From Chara braunii (Eukaryota > Streptophyta > Charophyceae > Charales > Characeae), in assembly GCA_003427395.1 (NCBI GenBank), contig BFEA01000911.1, forward strand, positions 94,097 through 136,332: 42,236 nt of DNA, given 5' to 3'. The notes under the pieces are model-generated. The model was not told the DNA's origin. It was given only the letters and a program-made list of their open reading frames with translations, and made no database searches. Both the position numbers and the translations under genes were made by a program. This document shows, piece after piece, positions 10,736 through 22,000 of the stretch (position 1 is the stretch's first letter; each line of letters opens with the position of its first letter).

Positions 10736-12290
10736 ATGGGTCCAGTACTCCAAGCGATGGCAGTTGACCCATATCACTGTCCACTTAGCAACACTTACCA
10801 ATGATTGTTTCGATTTATTCTGATTAATGTCGCTCCAACATGAATTCCGTCTTTGTTACAAAAAGTGAACAATCAAAAGGTTCACTTTTAACGAAATGTG
10901 TATTTCTCATTCTGCACAATTGATAAGCATGGTACCTTGAGTTTTTCCGTTTTTTTTCCTATTTTTCGTTTAGTTCATTTTGAAGAAGGTAATGAGGCAT
11001 AATCACGGTCTGATTGATCAAGACAACGAAGAAAGAATTCCGCAAATAGGTAACCACATCTGGCCGTACTTACTCTGCATTTTCCAGGATGCACTACTGC
11101 ACTGATTATGTCCGGATTCAGCAGCACCAGAGCGAGAAACAGAGAATTAGGGGTAGTTCAGCCCGCCCATGCTTGCTGTCGGATTTATGGGAACCGACTA
11201 CTAGGCTAATTATGGTCCGATTCAGGAGGAGCAAGAGGAAAACTAGTAGTTGTTGCCTCTTGCTGGATGTGGGCTCGAAAGGCAAAATCCCATGGGGATT
11301 TGACGGGATGCATTCTCAGTCTCATCACGGTCGGATTCAGCAGGAAAGATTTGAGTGTGGTGTGTGTTGTCCAGCTTCTGACTTTTGCAACTTCAACAGT
11401 ACCATGGCATTTCTCGCATGTCTCTGCTTTCCCCCCCCCCTCAACCCAATTGGGGCAAGAAGTCGGTCGTTGTCTACCTCTTTAATTCTCGATGGTCTTA
11501 TAATGACTCTTATTCATGTTGGGACTTACTTAAAAATTTACGTGCATTTTGCAGTAAATAGCGGCCACATACATCCAGGTTTGACGTAGTGTGGCTATGC
11601 CTAAAGCTATACATGAGCTCTCAATTGATGCTTATTTCAGTGACACCTGGAACGTTCAAGAATTGCTGTTCAGAGATCTGGCGGGCACAGTAGAGATTCT
11701 GAGTGAGGTTATTCTATGCCCGAGTGAATGTTATTATGACAATATGTTGTGTGCGCATAGGGGACTCAATGCAATGCCATGCGAATGTTGTCATCTCGCT
11801 CTAATTGTAATGGATCTTCCGAAAAGAGCAGTCAAGGAATTGTGGAACTGTTTTCCGATCCCGGTGGCGGATACTTAATGCAAAATCACAACATGCTGAT
11901 AACGATAGGGAAGGGGAGGAGAATATCTTCCTCTGCCTTTTGGCTAATATCCAGTGTAGCATCTGTTCTCGTCAGTTTAATGTAAACACACACAAAAAAA
12001 TAAGATAGGTAGGGAGGCGGATGGCGAGGCAAGGAGCGAACGAAAGCTGAAGCAGGAAAAAATAACAGTTCTTAAAAAAAGGAAATTGGTGGGCTGTTTG
12101 GCTGGATGTACCGACCGACCAAAATCTGCAGGGTCTGGCCGTGCAGATGCCTGGGGTGAATGCCGGATAGATTTTATTCCTTTGGCCATGGGATATTTAA
12201 AACGTAGTGCCCATCCTGGTCCCTTGGCCGCAGCTCCCTGAGCTGCGAAAAGGATTCCAAAAGAAATCTCCCGACATTTTTTTCGTTGGG
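10736..12290. other. Non-coding stretch with weak about 110-bp periodicity
   Basis: No convincing gene. A motif like TCACGGTCNGATTCAGCAG recurs near 11001, 11107, 11215 and 11327, about 106-112 bp apart. This suggests an old tandem repeat at about 10990-11440 and also explains the repetitive peptide in the plus-strand frame there. The remainder, up to 12290, shows short scattered frames and A-rich runs only. Confidence 0.5.
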
Positions 12291-12291
12291 G

Positions 12292-12500
12292 AGGCTGTTT
12301 GTGGACTAACAATGTGTGTCATTGTGTGATTCCTAATATTACATCACTAATAATTCTCTTCCGACTCCTGATCAGTGTGCTCGATCTAGACAGATTGAAA
12401 AACAAGCATTTCTGCAATTTATTTGGGCTATTTGGATTGCCCGGTCGAGCGCCGCAGCCAAGTTGCCCAGGGGTCACTTACTTGGGTGTCAACTGCACAG
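12292..12500 (+). repeat. Direct repeat R12, first copy
   Basis: About 190 bp starting GGGGAGGCTGTTTGTGGACT and ending near AAGTTGCCCAGGGGTCACT is repeated at 13617-13815 with roughly 85-90 % identity by eye. In frame both copies give similar short peptides (NITS.IILFRLL..LDLDRLKN), but substitutions are not clearly biased to third positions and I see no known domain. It is most likely a dispersed repeat end. Confidence 0.7.
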
Positions 12501-12509
12501 GCACCCCAT

Positions 12510-13258
12510 ATCAGACTCGAAACACACTCGGAACAGATCAGAGAGGTTCTCATAGCCACTATTTTTTCACCTTCGCCTTATTTCTATGATGCTTCTTGTA
12601 TGTTGTTCCAACAACACTATCTGAGGAGCACGATCATGGAATGCACATATTACTTATCAATTGAACAACTCATTAGAATGCTATTTATTCGCTTCCGGCA
12701 CTTGGTGGAATGGTGGTCATTCATTTTGGATGTTCAGTGTGACAATCAGGAGTTTTTGTTCCCGATACATGTTGGTCACTCCAAGCATGGTTTTGATGCA
12801 CATGGATTGTGGGTTGTTCATCTCTTTTCCTGCTTGCACTTGCGTGGCTGGTCGTCGGGGACATAGTTTGATAGTAGTGCAGATACGGACTCTTTCAAGC
12901 AGTAACTAGTGGGGACGAAGTGGCAGCACAGAAAAGCTCAGCCTAAAAGACATCTGAGGGGAAGAGAGTTCATAGAGGCTGGCATTCGTACTGCAAGGAC
13001 CACTACACAATTGTCGGTCGATCTTCCACCTGTTTGAATTAAGTCAGTTGCCCAATCCGAATTAAATCCCACAGTGAACCTGTTGGAAGAATTGCAACAC
13101 AAGTTGCAGAGTCTGCAACGTGAGAAGGTGAGGCTGTTGTCATTTACTTTTCCCTTGCGGCATTTACCATCAACCTTGGTTTTCCTCCTTTTGCCTCCCT
13201 TTTTCCCCACGCTTTTTCAACAGATTTCGCTGTCTGCATTTCACAACGCAGGTTTTCA

Positions 13259-13260
<2 letters not shown>
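12510..13260. other. Interval without recognisable gene
   Basis: Only short frames are present. The sequence lies between the two R12 copies and leads into the GA microsatellite at 13262. I see no conserved domain, RNA gene or clear repeat. Confidence 0.5.

Positions 13261-13261
<1 letters not shown>

Positions 13262-13321
<60 letters not shown>
13262..13321. repeat. (GA)n microsatellite
   Basis: About 30 uninterrupted GA units. Unlike the GA tracts at 15786 and 36981, the flanks do not match the end of the composite repeat, so this one appears independent. Confidence 0.98.
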
Positions 13322-13328
<7 letters not shown>

Positions 13329-13616
13329 GTTTCATCAAATGAAAAAGTTAGTAGACATTGATAACTGGTTTTCATGAAAGGCGTTTTTCGTTCCCTTCCC
13401 CTAATGAATACAGCCTAATGGTGATGAATATGCACAGGTTTATGTTTTGGCATTATTGTCACTATTTTTTATTGTCATCTGGTTCAACCGTGCTGATTTA
13501 TTCATACCAAATGACATGCACAATGAAACAGGGAATCACGGCATCGAAGCCCAGAGGAATGATCATCAAAGGCTACCATTGCTGACACCGTTGAATGATC
13601 AACAAAGCTTTTACCG

Positions 13617-13815
13617 TTCGGGAGGCTGTTTGTGGACTGACAATGTGAGCCATTGTGTAATTCCTAATATTACATCACGAATAATTCTCTTCCGACTCCT
13701 GATGTGTCTGCTCGATCTAGACAGATTGAAAAATAGACATTTTTGCAATTTACCTGGGGTACTTGGATCGCCCAGTCAAGCACCGCAGCCAAGTTGCCCA
13801 GCGGTCGCTGGCTTG
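13617..13815 (+). repeat. Direct repeat R12, second copy
   Basis: Same orientation as 12292-12500 and about 1325 bp downstream. It ends about 100 bp before the basic N-terminal region of the Helitron fragment begins, so R12 may mark a boundary of the block that carries it. Confidence 0.7.
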
Positions 13816-13910
13816 GGGTTCACCTGCAAGGCCAATTTGCACTATGTCCAAAAAGATGCGCACCGTGGCCCCCACATTTTGCGTTGATATGAAGAAACCA
13901 ATGCAGCAAC

Positions 13911-14504
13911 ATGATTAAAAGTACGTTGGAGGTGGAAGGAAACGAACAACACCGAAAACTTCAAACGAACGTGAGGCCTAATTGGCAAAATAATAAGCAG
14001 CGCCCTGTCAACGTAAACTTAATGAAACCGAGGAAGCTCGGAACAAACGCTTGGCGCGCGATGCTGTCTGGCAGAGGCAAGCTCGCCTTAAAAAGAAAAA
14101 CTCAAACAACTTGTCAAACGGAAAATACAACATCGCTTGCAACTGCCCTTCATGAATGTGACGTCCGCGATACTCGTTCCGACCAAAATGCCGACCAACA
14201 AGAAGAACAACGTAAGACACGCAGACAATACATTGCTTCCCGAAAACTTTGTGAAACTGACGAACAACGAGCGACACGCCTCCAAAGTGATGCTGCATGG
14301 CATAAGCGCTACCGACTGAAAAAGCGAGAGAATGCTGCATGTCCAAATATATTGCCTGCCAAAAACGTTCGATTGAAACAATTGGCTCGTCAAAAAAACT
14401 CTACGCTCTCCTCAACAGTGCAAGAAATTCAACATCTGAATCACGAAGGCGATGCCCATTCCGCCCACAAAATTGTCGATGAAACGATAAAACATAACGT
14501 TTAA
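13911..14504 (+). pseudogene. Helitron N-terminal basic repeat region
   Basis: The frame encodes a lysine/arginine-rich protein with the repeat ETDEQRATRLQSDAAWHKRY (about 14260-14320), of the kind seen at the N-terminus of many Helitron proteins. A second, earlier repeat (ETEEARNKRLARDAVWQRQ, about 14020-14080) reads in a different frame, showing at least one frameshift inside the segment. It lies directly upstream of the DUF6570-like zinc domain, as in intact elements. Confidence 0.7.
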
Positions 14505-14545
14505 AAAACCTTGCACGCTCACGTGGTTGTCATACGACTGCTCCC

Positions 14546-15163
14546 GTGTCTGCACCGTTCGTACATCCTATTTCGCAAATACAAAAAAATGAAATCAGCA
14601 GACGTGTGATTCAAAAACTTAGTCCTGCATCTTTGGTTGAAGCGACGTGTTGCGTATGTGACAGGTTGGTGTTACAAACTGATGTTCATATTTACTCAAC
14701 AAATGAGGTGGATGGCATTGCTTGTGTGCGTGCACATCTATATAATCCTGATCCTTCGCTACACCCCGATCTCATTCGTTATTACGATTGCAGTGACTTG
14801 TGTCCCCTGTTGGAAAACACAATGCTATTAAGAAATGGTATAAACATAGAAAGCAACAACAATATCACGATGAACATTTGTGAAACTTGTGATAACGCAC
14901 TTTTCAATCCAAAGCGTCGGACCCACCTCCTGAAATTCGCAATCGCAAACCATTTCTTCATCGGGACGTTACCGCCACCTCTCCAACTAGTTACTTGGCC
15001 CGAACTTCTTATGACTAGCCTTATGAATATCCTTGCGCAAACACGAATCATGCGCGGAGAAACACATCGTTCAATACGTTCTCATTTGCTTGTCTTCGAC
15101 GCTATTCCTTGGCCTGCTGCAACACTGCTTCCAAAATCCATTACGAAAGATACGTTCTATTGA
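14546..15163 (+). pseudogene. Helitron DUF6570-like zinc-binding region
   Basis: This open frame of 205 codons has two cysteine pairs, CCVCDRL (about 14650) and ICETCDNAL (about 14875). Between and after them are LKFAIANHFFIGTLPPPLQ and LVTWPELLMTSLMN, the hallmark of the DUF6570 region that precedes the Rep domain in a class of Helitrons. Its end (FDAIPWPAATLLPKS) matches the usual boundary. It probably helps DNA binding, which is inferred from its position and cysteines. It is not continuous with the next frame at 15191, so the gene is interrupted. Confidence 0.8.
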
Positions 15164-15190
15164 ATCATCCTTGCAAGCCCTCTAATTGAT

Positions 15191-15783
15191 GTGCAGTTAA
15201 CACGTATAAAAAAAACGCATCGTGTAAGACATTCCGTGGTCGAAGAACTTCTCGCATTTTACATGGAACATAACGAGTTTTACTCTCATGTGAAACTTGA
15301 CAAAGAACAAGTGCGTACTATTCCCCGCAACGACGATGCATACATCCCCGACGATGTTGTCGTTGACCTTTCATCTGACAGTGCTTATGCTAATGAATTA
15401 GATAATGAACAAAATGGTTTGAATGCGCTACAAGAATCTCACAATGAAGCAATATATATTGAAAACTCTATTCTTTTTTCATACGCAACTGCACCATTGG
15501 AGAATGATATTGAAAATTTTGTTGTGGAGCTTCCATCAAAAGAAAATGATGACGAGCCAATATTCGATATTCATACCTCATCGAAATTCGCCGAAGTCTT
15601 TGATCCTTTTTTAGAAGCAAAAATGTTTCCACATTTGTTCCCATATGGACGTGGACATTCCGGCCCAACCCCCCCCCGTTGTCGACCCGTTTTAGCAAAA
15701 GTTTCGGGCATCAGACATTATATGAGATTGCAACGGCGGGTTCTTAGGGACGGTGGCGAGCGGATGCAGAAACAGAGGGGGGG

Positions 15784-15785
<2 letters not shown>
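15191..15785 (+). pseudogene. Helitron segment leading into Rep, truncated at a (GA)n tract
   Basis: The frame carries a VRHSVVEELLAFYMEHNEFY block, an acidic linker and MFPHLFPYGRGHSGP, then GIRHYMRLQRRVLRD. These are the residues just before and into Helitron_like_N. The reading then runs into a GA microsatellite (Arg-Glu repeat) and stops. The Rep and helicase parts expected downstream are found instead on the opposite strand at 9770-5378. Confidence 0.8.

Positions 15786-15836
<51 letters not shown>
15786..15836. repeat. (GA)n microsatellite at the end of composite repeat A
   Basis: About 25 GA units directly followed by GACTCTAGTTGAACA. The same junction, reversed, is seen at 36970-37021, so the microsatellite is a constant part of the repeat end. 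Confidence 0.95.
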
Positions 15837-15843
<7 letters not shown>

Positions 15844-15984
15844 CTCTAGTTGAACAGCGAGTCAATTCACAGTTATTGAGGTTGATGTCAGGTCGTGATC
15901 TGTTTGGTGACTAACCACCTTTAAGAAGTGGTAGACCACCTTCAAGAAGTGTCAACCTTCACGAAGTGCCAAACAGTCGGCGGT

Positions 15985-17098
15985 CAGAGGACTCCAGTGC
16001 CAAAAGCATTCTTAGGGGACCTTGCTGTCGTGTTCAGAACATATTGGCGTAGCACTAGATGCTCACCAAGCAGTTCTGGATGTCGGTTATATAGACANAT
16101 CATAACATGTCTTACAAGCAAGCAGCGGCTGCTTGCAANACCTTCTACCCGGTATGGATCTTTGAGAGCAGAGTTACGCACTCCACCGTGAGATCCACGT
16201 CGGATAGGTGGACCTGTCATCCAACCGCTGTTAGCTGTATTCATCTTGAGGTAGTCGATGAGGTGAGGACCCGGCAAAGAAAACTCTCAGTGGACTTTGC
16301 TGCCGTGTTTTTGGAACTTATTGCCGTAGCACTAGATGCTCACCAAGCAGTTCTGGATGTTGGTTATATCGACAAATCATAAGATGCCTAATAAGCAAGC
16401 AGTGGCTACTTGCAGGACCTTCTACCCGGTGTGGATCTTTGAGAGCAGAGTTTCACACTCCACCGTGAGATGCACATCGGATAGGTGGACCTGCCATCCT
16501 ACCGCTGTCAGCTGTAGTCATCTTGAGGGAGTCCACGAGGTGAGGACCCAACAAAGAACATTGTCAAGGGACTTTGGTGCCGTGTTTGGAACATATTGGT
16601 GTAGCACTAGATGGTCACTAAGCAGTTCTGGATGTCTGTCATATCGACACATCATAAGATGCCTTACAAGCAAGCACCGACTGCTTGCAGGACCTTCTAC
16701 CCGAAGCGGATCTTTGAGAGCAGAGTTTCGCACTCCACCGTGAGATCCACATCGGGTAGGTGGACCTGCCATCCTACCGCTGTTCGCTGTAGTCATCTTC
16801 AGAGTCGATGTGGTGAGGACCCGACAAAGAACACTCTTAGGGGACTTTGCTGTCGTGTTTGAAACTTATTAGCGTAGCACTAGATGCTCACCAAGCAGAT
16901 CTGGATGTCAGTTATATCGACACATCATAAGATGCCTTACAAGCAAGCAGCGGCTGCTTGCGGGACCTTCTACCCGGTGTAGATCTTTGAGAGCATGGTT
17001 CCGCACTCCACCGTGAGATCCACATCGGATAGGCGGACCTGCCATCCTACCGCTGTTGGCTGTAGTCATCTTGAGAGTCGATGAGGTGAGGACCCGAC
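15985..17098 (+). repeat. Tandem array, four units of 274-278 bp
   Basis: The landmark GCACTAGATG(C/G)TCAC occurs at 16051, 16329, 16603 and 16877, giving periods of 278, 274 and 274 bp. Each unit also has GGACCTTCTACCCG, GAGAGCAGAGTT and GTGGACCTG. Two units of the same family lie reversed at about 36245-36800. The short frames inside are shared between units but frequently stopped, so it is not coding. Confidence 0.92.
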
Positions 17099-17385
17099 GA
17101 TGTTCCAATTGGGATGTGCTCTTGTTTCGTTATGTGCAGGTGCTTACCGACGGTGCGTTCGATCCCCTCCTCAACATGAAGCAAAGTGCGAGGGAATTGC
17201 TCAGGGCTCACACCAGAAGTGCGATTGAACTCACACTTTCATGGAGAAGTGGTTGCGCAGTCCATCAGCGTGACGATTTAATATGGACATTGGCTTGTCA
17301 TTTCTATACCACAGGTTGAAAACGCAATCAAATCTTTCTGTGTAGAAGATTCATATCCATCCATACAAGTATCTCTTGTCATCGC

Positions 17386-18295
17386 AAACATCGAGATGAA
17401 AACATCTCAAGTTAAATTGCAAAGCACACAGAGACATCGCAAACATCGAGGTGAAAACATCTCAAGTTGCGCACTGGTTTTCCAAAGGTGAAGTCTCAGA
17501 GCAGACGATCAGTTTCCAGAAACTATTCTATGCAGAAAATTCATTCAAGGGCAAATTGCAAAGTATAGAGGCTTTCCAAATTGAACGCAAAATATCATAC
17601 AGTCCAACATTGCAAAGTGCACGGAGACTTTTCGAAAATCACAAAGTACATGGAGCCAAAGTGCGAATATGTTCTCATTTCCCATATGGAACCAACAATT
17701 CAATCACAAATGCACGGCATCCAAAGTGCGAATATGTTCGCATTTCTCATACGGAAACAACAGTCAGCATCCAGTGGAGAGCACGAGATGTACTTTGGGG
17801 ATAACAAAATTGGCAATCATTTAGTGCACCGCTGAATCCGTTAAACAACTCCAAGCACAAGTCAAATTGCAAAGCACACAGAGACATCACAAACATCGAG
17901 GTGAAAACATCTAAAGTTGCCTAGTGTTTTTCCAAAGGTGAAGTCTCACAGCACACGAACAGGTACCAGAAACCATTCCATGCAGAAAATTCATTCGAAG
18001 GCAAATTGCAAAGCACATAGAGACGTTTCAAAAAGTCATTGAACGCAAAATATCGTACAATCCCACATTGCAAAGTGCACGGAGGCTTTCCAAATATCAC
18101 AAAGTACATGGAGCCAAAGCGCGAATATGTTCTCATTTCTCATATGGAACCAACAGTTCAATCACAAATGTACGGCATCCGAAGTGCGAATATGTTCGCA
18201 TTTCTCATACGGAAACAACAACCAGCATTCCATGGAGAGCACGAAATGTATTCCGGGGATAACAAAATTGGTGATCATTCAATGCACCGCTGAAT
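17386..18295 (+). repeat. Two-unit tandem repeat, period about 475-480 bp
   Basis: A unit containing CAAACATCGAGGTGAAAACA, CCAAAGGTGAAGTCTCA, GCACGGAG and CATACGGAAACAACA is present at about 17440-17835 and 17895-18295. Each unit holds two quasi-palindromes of the form AAGTGCGAATATG..TTC(T/G)CATTT. The related stretch in copy B is at about 35590-35860, reversed and shorter. Confidence 0.85.
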
Positions 18296-18299
18296 CCTA

Positions 18300-19072
18300 A
18301 AAACAACTTCAAGCACACTTATATTCTGGCGACAATTGGTTTCCGAATGGAGAACAAGTTCGCAACTGTCATAAGGAACCAACAAACAGCATTCAATCGA
18401 GACAAGCAAAGGGGGTGAACCGTAAAACGGGGCGGCACATGCAGAACAAGGGCGAATCAAAACATATAAAAGCTGGTTGGTCGGGGTGGGGCGGGGGAGA
18501 GGGGATTTCACACCACAAAGTCTCGCGAACGAAAAAGATAAGCATGAAACAATTTGGCGACCAAGAATAAATCGTCGATATCTTTCACATGAGTAAAAGA
18601 GGAGCACAACCTCGAAACGAACAAACGCAGCACGGTGCTGCCTCGGTCTGAGAGGACATAAGGAGAACAACCCAAAAATAAATAAAAGGAGCACAAAGTT
18701 GGGATATTCACACTTTGTGATATTCACATCCGATATGTAAGCGTCTACTTGAAAGGAACTGCACCACGTGGGTGGGATATTTACATCGACATCTGAGCTT
18801 CTACTTCACGTAAGCGTCCGCTGCTACCCTCTAGCTGATGTTGCGCGGCAAGCAATGAGAACAACCCGAAAACAAACAAAGGAAGCACGGCGTTGCCGAA
18901 AGTCCTGCGAGTAAAGTTGACAGGTTCCACGAAATGAAGAACCCTTAAAAAATTGATAGCACGAGGCTGAGATATTCACATCGACACCTAAGCCTGTACT
19001 TGACCAAAACGTCCACTGCAATCCGGCACCTCATGACAACAACAGCACAGCTCGAACCGACTGACTGCTAGA
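18300..19072. repeat. Degenerate repeats between composite repeat A and the ParB/methyltransferase gene
   Basis: No gene. The motif GAACAACCC(A/G)AAAA.AAA recurs at about 18664 and 18858. GATATTCACATC with a following (C/T)TACTTGA recurs near 18720, 18775 and 18970, giving a period of roughly 195-200 bp. A purine-rich block and (at 18720) an inverted CACTTTGTGATATTCAC are present. Confidence 0.6.
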
Positions 19073-22000
19073 TCAAGTGGGAATAGATTCGCACTTCTGC
19101 TTATGGCATTTCGAAAAAAAAAATACGTGTATTTTGACAACAGTGGTATCATTTAGCGCCTTGGAGTATGTCCACCGCAACTCATGTAGCTTTTGTTGTG
19201 CATACGCATGGACGCCCGGATCGTTCCTCTTGGGGTTTATGAGACTCAAATGCTCCACCATAGCAGTTCTTGCCTTTCTCTTAAATGCACCCGCTTCCTG
19301 TCTCTTCAGTCCACTCCACTTGCCATCGGCCTCCTTTATTGTTATGACCCATATTCCATTCCTCACAGCAGGTTGGAATATCCTTGGGTGCCAGACGACG
19401 TTGTGTCCCCAGACATCCTCCACCGTGAACCGGTGATGCTTGCCGAAAAAGTAGAGCCTGTCATTTTGCCAGGTGTCATGGTCCACAGGGAGACTGTCAC
19501 AAGGTTCTTGATCATAGTCTCTCTTTTCCTCCCCGTCATCCGACGATTGGTCGTCGACTGGTTCGCCCCGAAACACACGCTTCAAACCGGCAGGGGACGT
19601 GTTATATCTCTGAGGGCCATCTTCCTCTTCATCACCAACCTGTCCAACCACCCGAGGAAGTGGTATGGACTCGAAATCGAAGGTTTCGGAGTCGCTCAGC
19701 TCCTCCATGTCTTCAGCGTCGAAAGGGTCCTCCTCGTCAAACTGTGACTTGTAGTTTTCCAGAGTGAGCAGTTCGGCCAGCGTGATGTAAACGTGCTCCA
19801 GCCTTCTCAAGAAGTGCGAGTCAGACTCCCTGGGTGCACCGTGGTACCCATTGAGCACATGGAACACCAGGTTTCTCCGTCGACTGTATTCGAGGTCGGT
19901 CGGACCAGGCGGTCCAGGTCCGAAAAGGAAGTCCTAAACGTCCGTCCTTTTGTTCCCCGACAATTTCTAATACATGTCACGTTTGGGATCCCAGTTTCGT
20001 TCGCCGGTGGTGCGGGAAAACTCGCAAGCATTGCGAGTGTCTGCAACGCGTGTCTTCACGAATTCGTGAAGGTAGTCGATCATCCTCGCCTCCTTCTCCA
20101 ACGCGACGACGTTCCGACCGGTGCGGTGGAGTCCCCACACGACACACGCATGCGCCTTCCCAAAGAAAAAAATAGTTTGCCCAACTTCGCAAAGTTTTCG
20201 AGTAGACCAAGTAGACGGGATGGGTTCTGCTCCATCTCCCCGTAAGCAGGTCCTTGAAAACTTGTCACGCCGCCGTCCTCCCACATGCTACGAGAGAACC
20301 TTTCCTCTTCGGCCACGTCGAAACACGCCACAGCCTGTCCTGATGGGTCCGACGAACACACAGGTTTCGAGCGGGCCGCCACCGTGTGTTTGGTCAGACT
20401 TGGACCTTTTGTCGGGCTACTGGCCGGGTAGACTGCGTATGTGTTGTCTTCCAGCTTCTCGCCATTAAATATCACGTACATGCGGTCACACTCCTCAACT
20501 AGCATATTGCCTTCCCGGACAGTGGCCTGCTTTTGTGCATTACGTACCCACTTCCCTGTCCTGACGTGATGGACGCTAAGCCTGGCCATGCCTTTCAAGA
20601 AACTGAGCTCCCAACGAGAGGGGAAAAAAATCACAAGTGCCCAGTGCGTTGGCGAAAGTGTTTGTAGAAGGCCTTGCAAGTTGGCGAAATCGTCTTCTCG
20701 CCAGTCTGTGAGGAGTGTGGGATCACACAAATCGAGGACGTACAGGTTGCACACGTAATGTCGCACAACCTCACGGATCGCAGTGACATGACTGTGAGCT
20801 TAGGAAGGCGAAAAAGCGAAAGGAATAAGGCTGGTCACCCGGTTGAGGTCGGGCCATTTGATGTGCCTCACATCCCCGCTGACCCTGATCGTGTCTCGAA
20901 CTTCTTCGTCCGTCCGTCGCAAGATGGAACGGACAGATTTTTCGAAAGATTTAGGGAACCTGTCATCATCGTACAATCTCTTCGCGTCGTCAATGGACTC
21001 CTTCTCGTGTGAAAGAGTACGTTTGCAAGGGTTCACGTACTCCACCGCGCCCTGGAAATGCTTTCGCATTTCGACCCGCACATGTTTCCTGAGGCCCTGC
21101 GGCCCGAACTCCTCCAGAAGCTTCCCCTCGGTCCGAAAAAATGGGCTCCCGTGGCGCCAAACACGTTCGTTCTCCTCCGTTTCAAGGAACAAGATGTAGT
21201 AGAACATACGGAGCATCACACGGTCCACTTTCGTCGTCGCGACCATTTCTTTAATTTCAGGTTTATGCTGACGCTTCAGATGGCCGCCCGCGGATTGCAC
21301 GAACACTCCTCTTAGTGCGAGAATGTCGTCGAGGATCGACATTTTCTCGACATCGGTCATGTTGGCGAGAGACTGCCAACAGAACATGTCTGGCTCCTTC
21401 ACGACCATGAAAAACTTGTCGTCCGCTTGCGTTTTCTTTTTGGTCGGAGGCGGCGGGACCCGGACCAGCCACCCCATCTTCGTTTCACCAGCCGCCCCTT
21501 TCGTGCCATTTTCAGGAATTGCTTGCAGACCCGAAGATTTGTCAGGCATGTATTTACCCGGCCTCGACAATGGCGTTTTACCGTCGCTGCCCAACAACTT
21601 CCCCTCCGCCCATTTCGCGTAGAACTCCATGACTTTGCGAAAAACGTCATCACCGGCCGTCACGACCGGCGTCCACTGCCTCAATGCATTGCCAACGACA
21701 GCGACATAGTCCTTGTCGGCGTTCGACAAATCTTTTTTTGCCAACGTCCAGTGAGCTTCGTTCGGACTCTTTCCCAAAAGCAACTTCTTTCAAAAAACTT
21801 TCGTTTTTTGGCCTCCTTCCCGCTAGGGTTCCCTTGAATGGCCATCGGTCTTCCTTCTTTCTCCCATGCCTCCCGCATGTCCAAGAACGCGGCCTTCTGC
21901 GATCGCTGCTTAGACATCTTGTGTCTCGTGTTCTCGTTGAGACTGACCTGCCTACACCCCGCGAAATCTCGGTCGGAGAACCACACTACTCTCGCCGGCC

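Larger units (their letters stand above)
15786..18300 (+). repeat. Composite repeat, copy A (plus orientation)
   Basis: In order, it has a (GA)n tract (15786-15836), a conserved head (GACTCTAGTTGAACAGCG, 15841-15858), a block ending near 15990 (AACAGTCGGCGGTC), and a four-unit 275-bp array to about 17095. Next come GTGCAGGTGCTTACCG (about 17136), a quasi-palindrome block (17190-17245), GATTTAATATGGAC (about 17275), CAAATCTTTCTGTGT (about 17330), and a two-unit tandem block to about 18300. The same order is found reversed at 34950-37021, and part of it at 41600-42236. Its outer end interrupts the Helitron half, so it inserted there or was joined there. No transposase is encoded within it. Confidence 0.82.

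Noticed and set aside
10296-10801. Open frames across the first gap
   Set aside because: They consist almost entirely of undetermined residues.
15985-17098. CRISPR-like or coding interpretation of the 275-bp array
   Set aside because: Units are long, contiguous and without regular unique spacers, and frames are not kept open between units; it is an ordinary tandem repeat.
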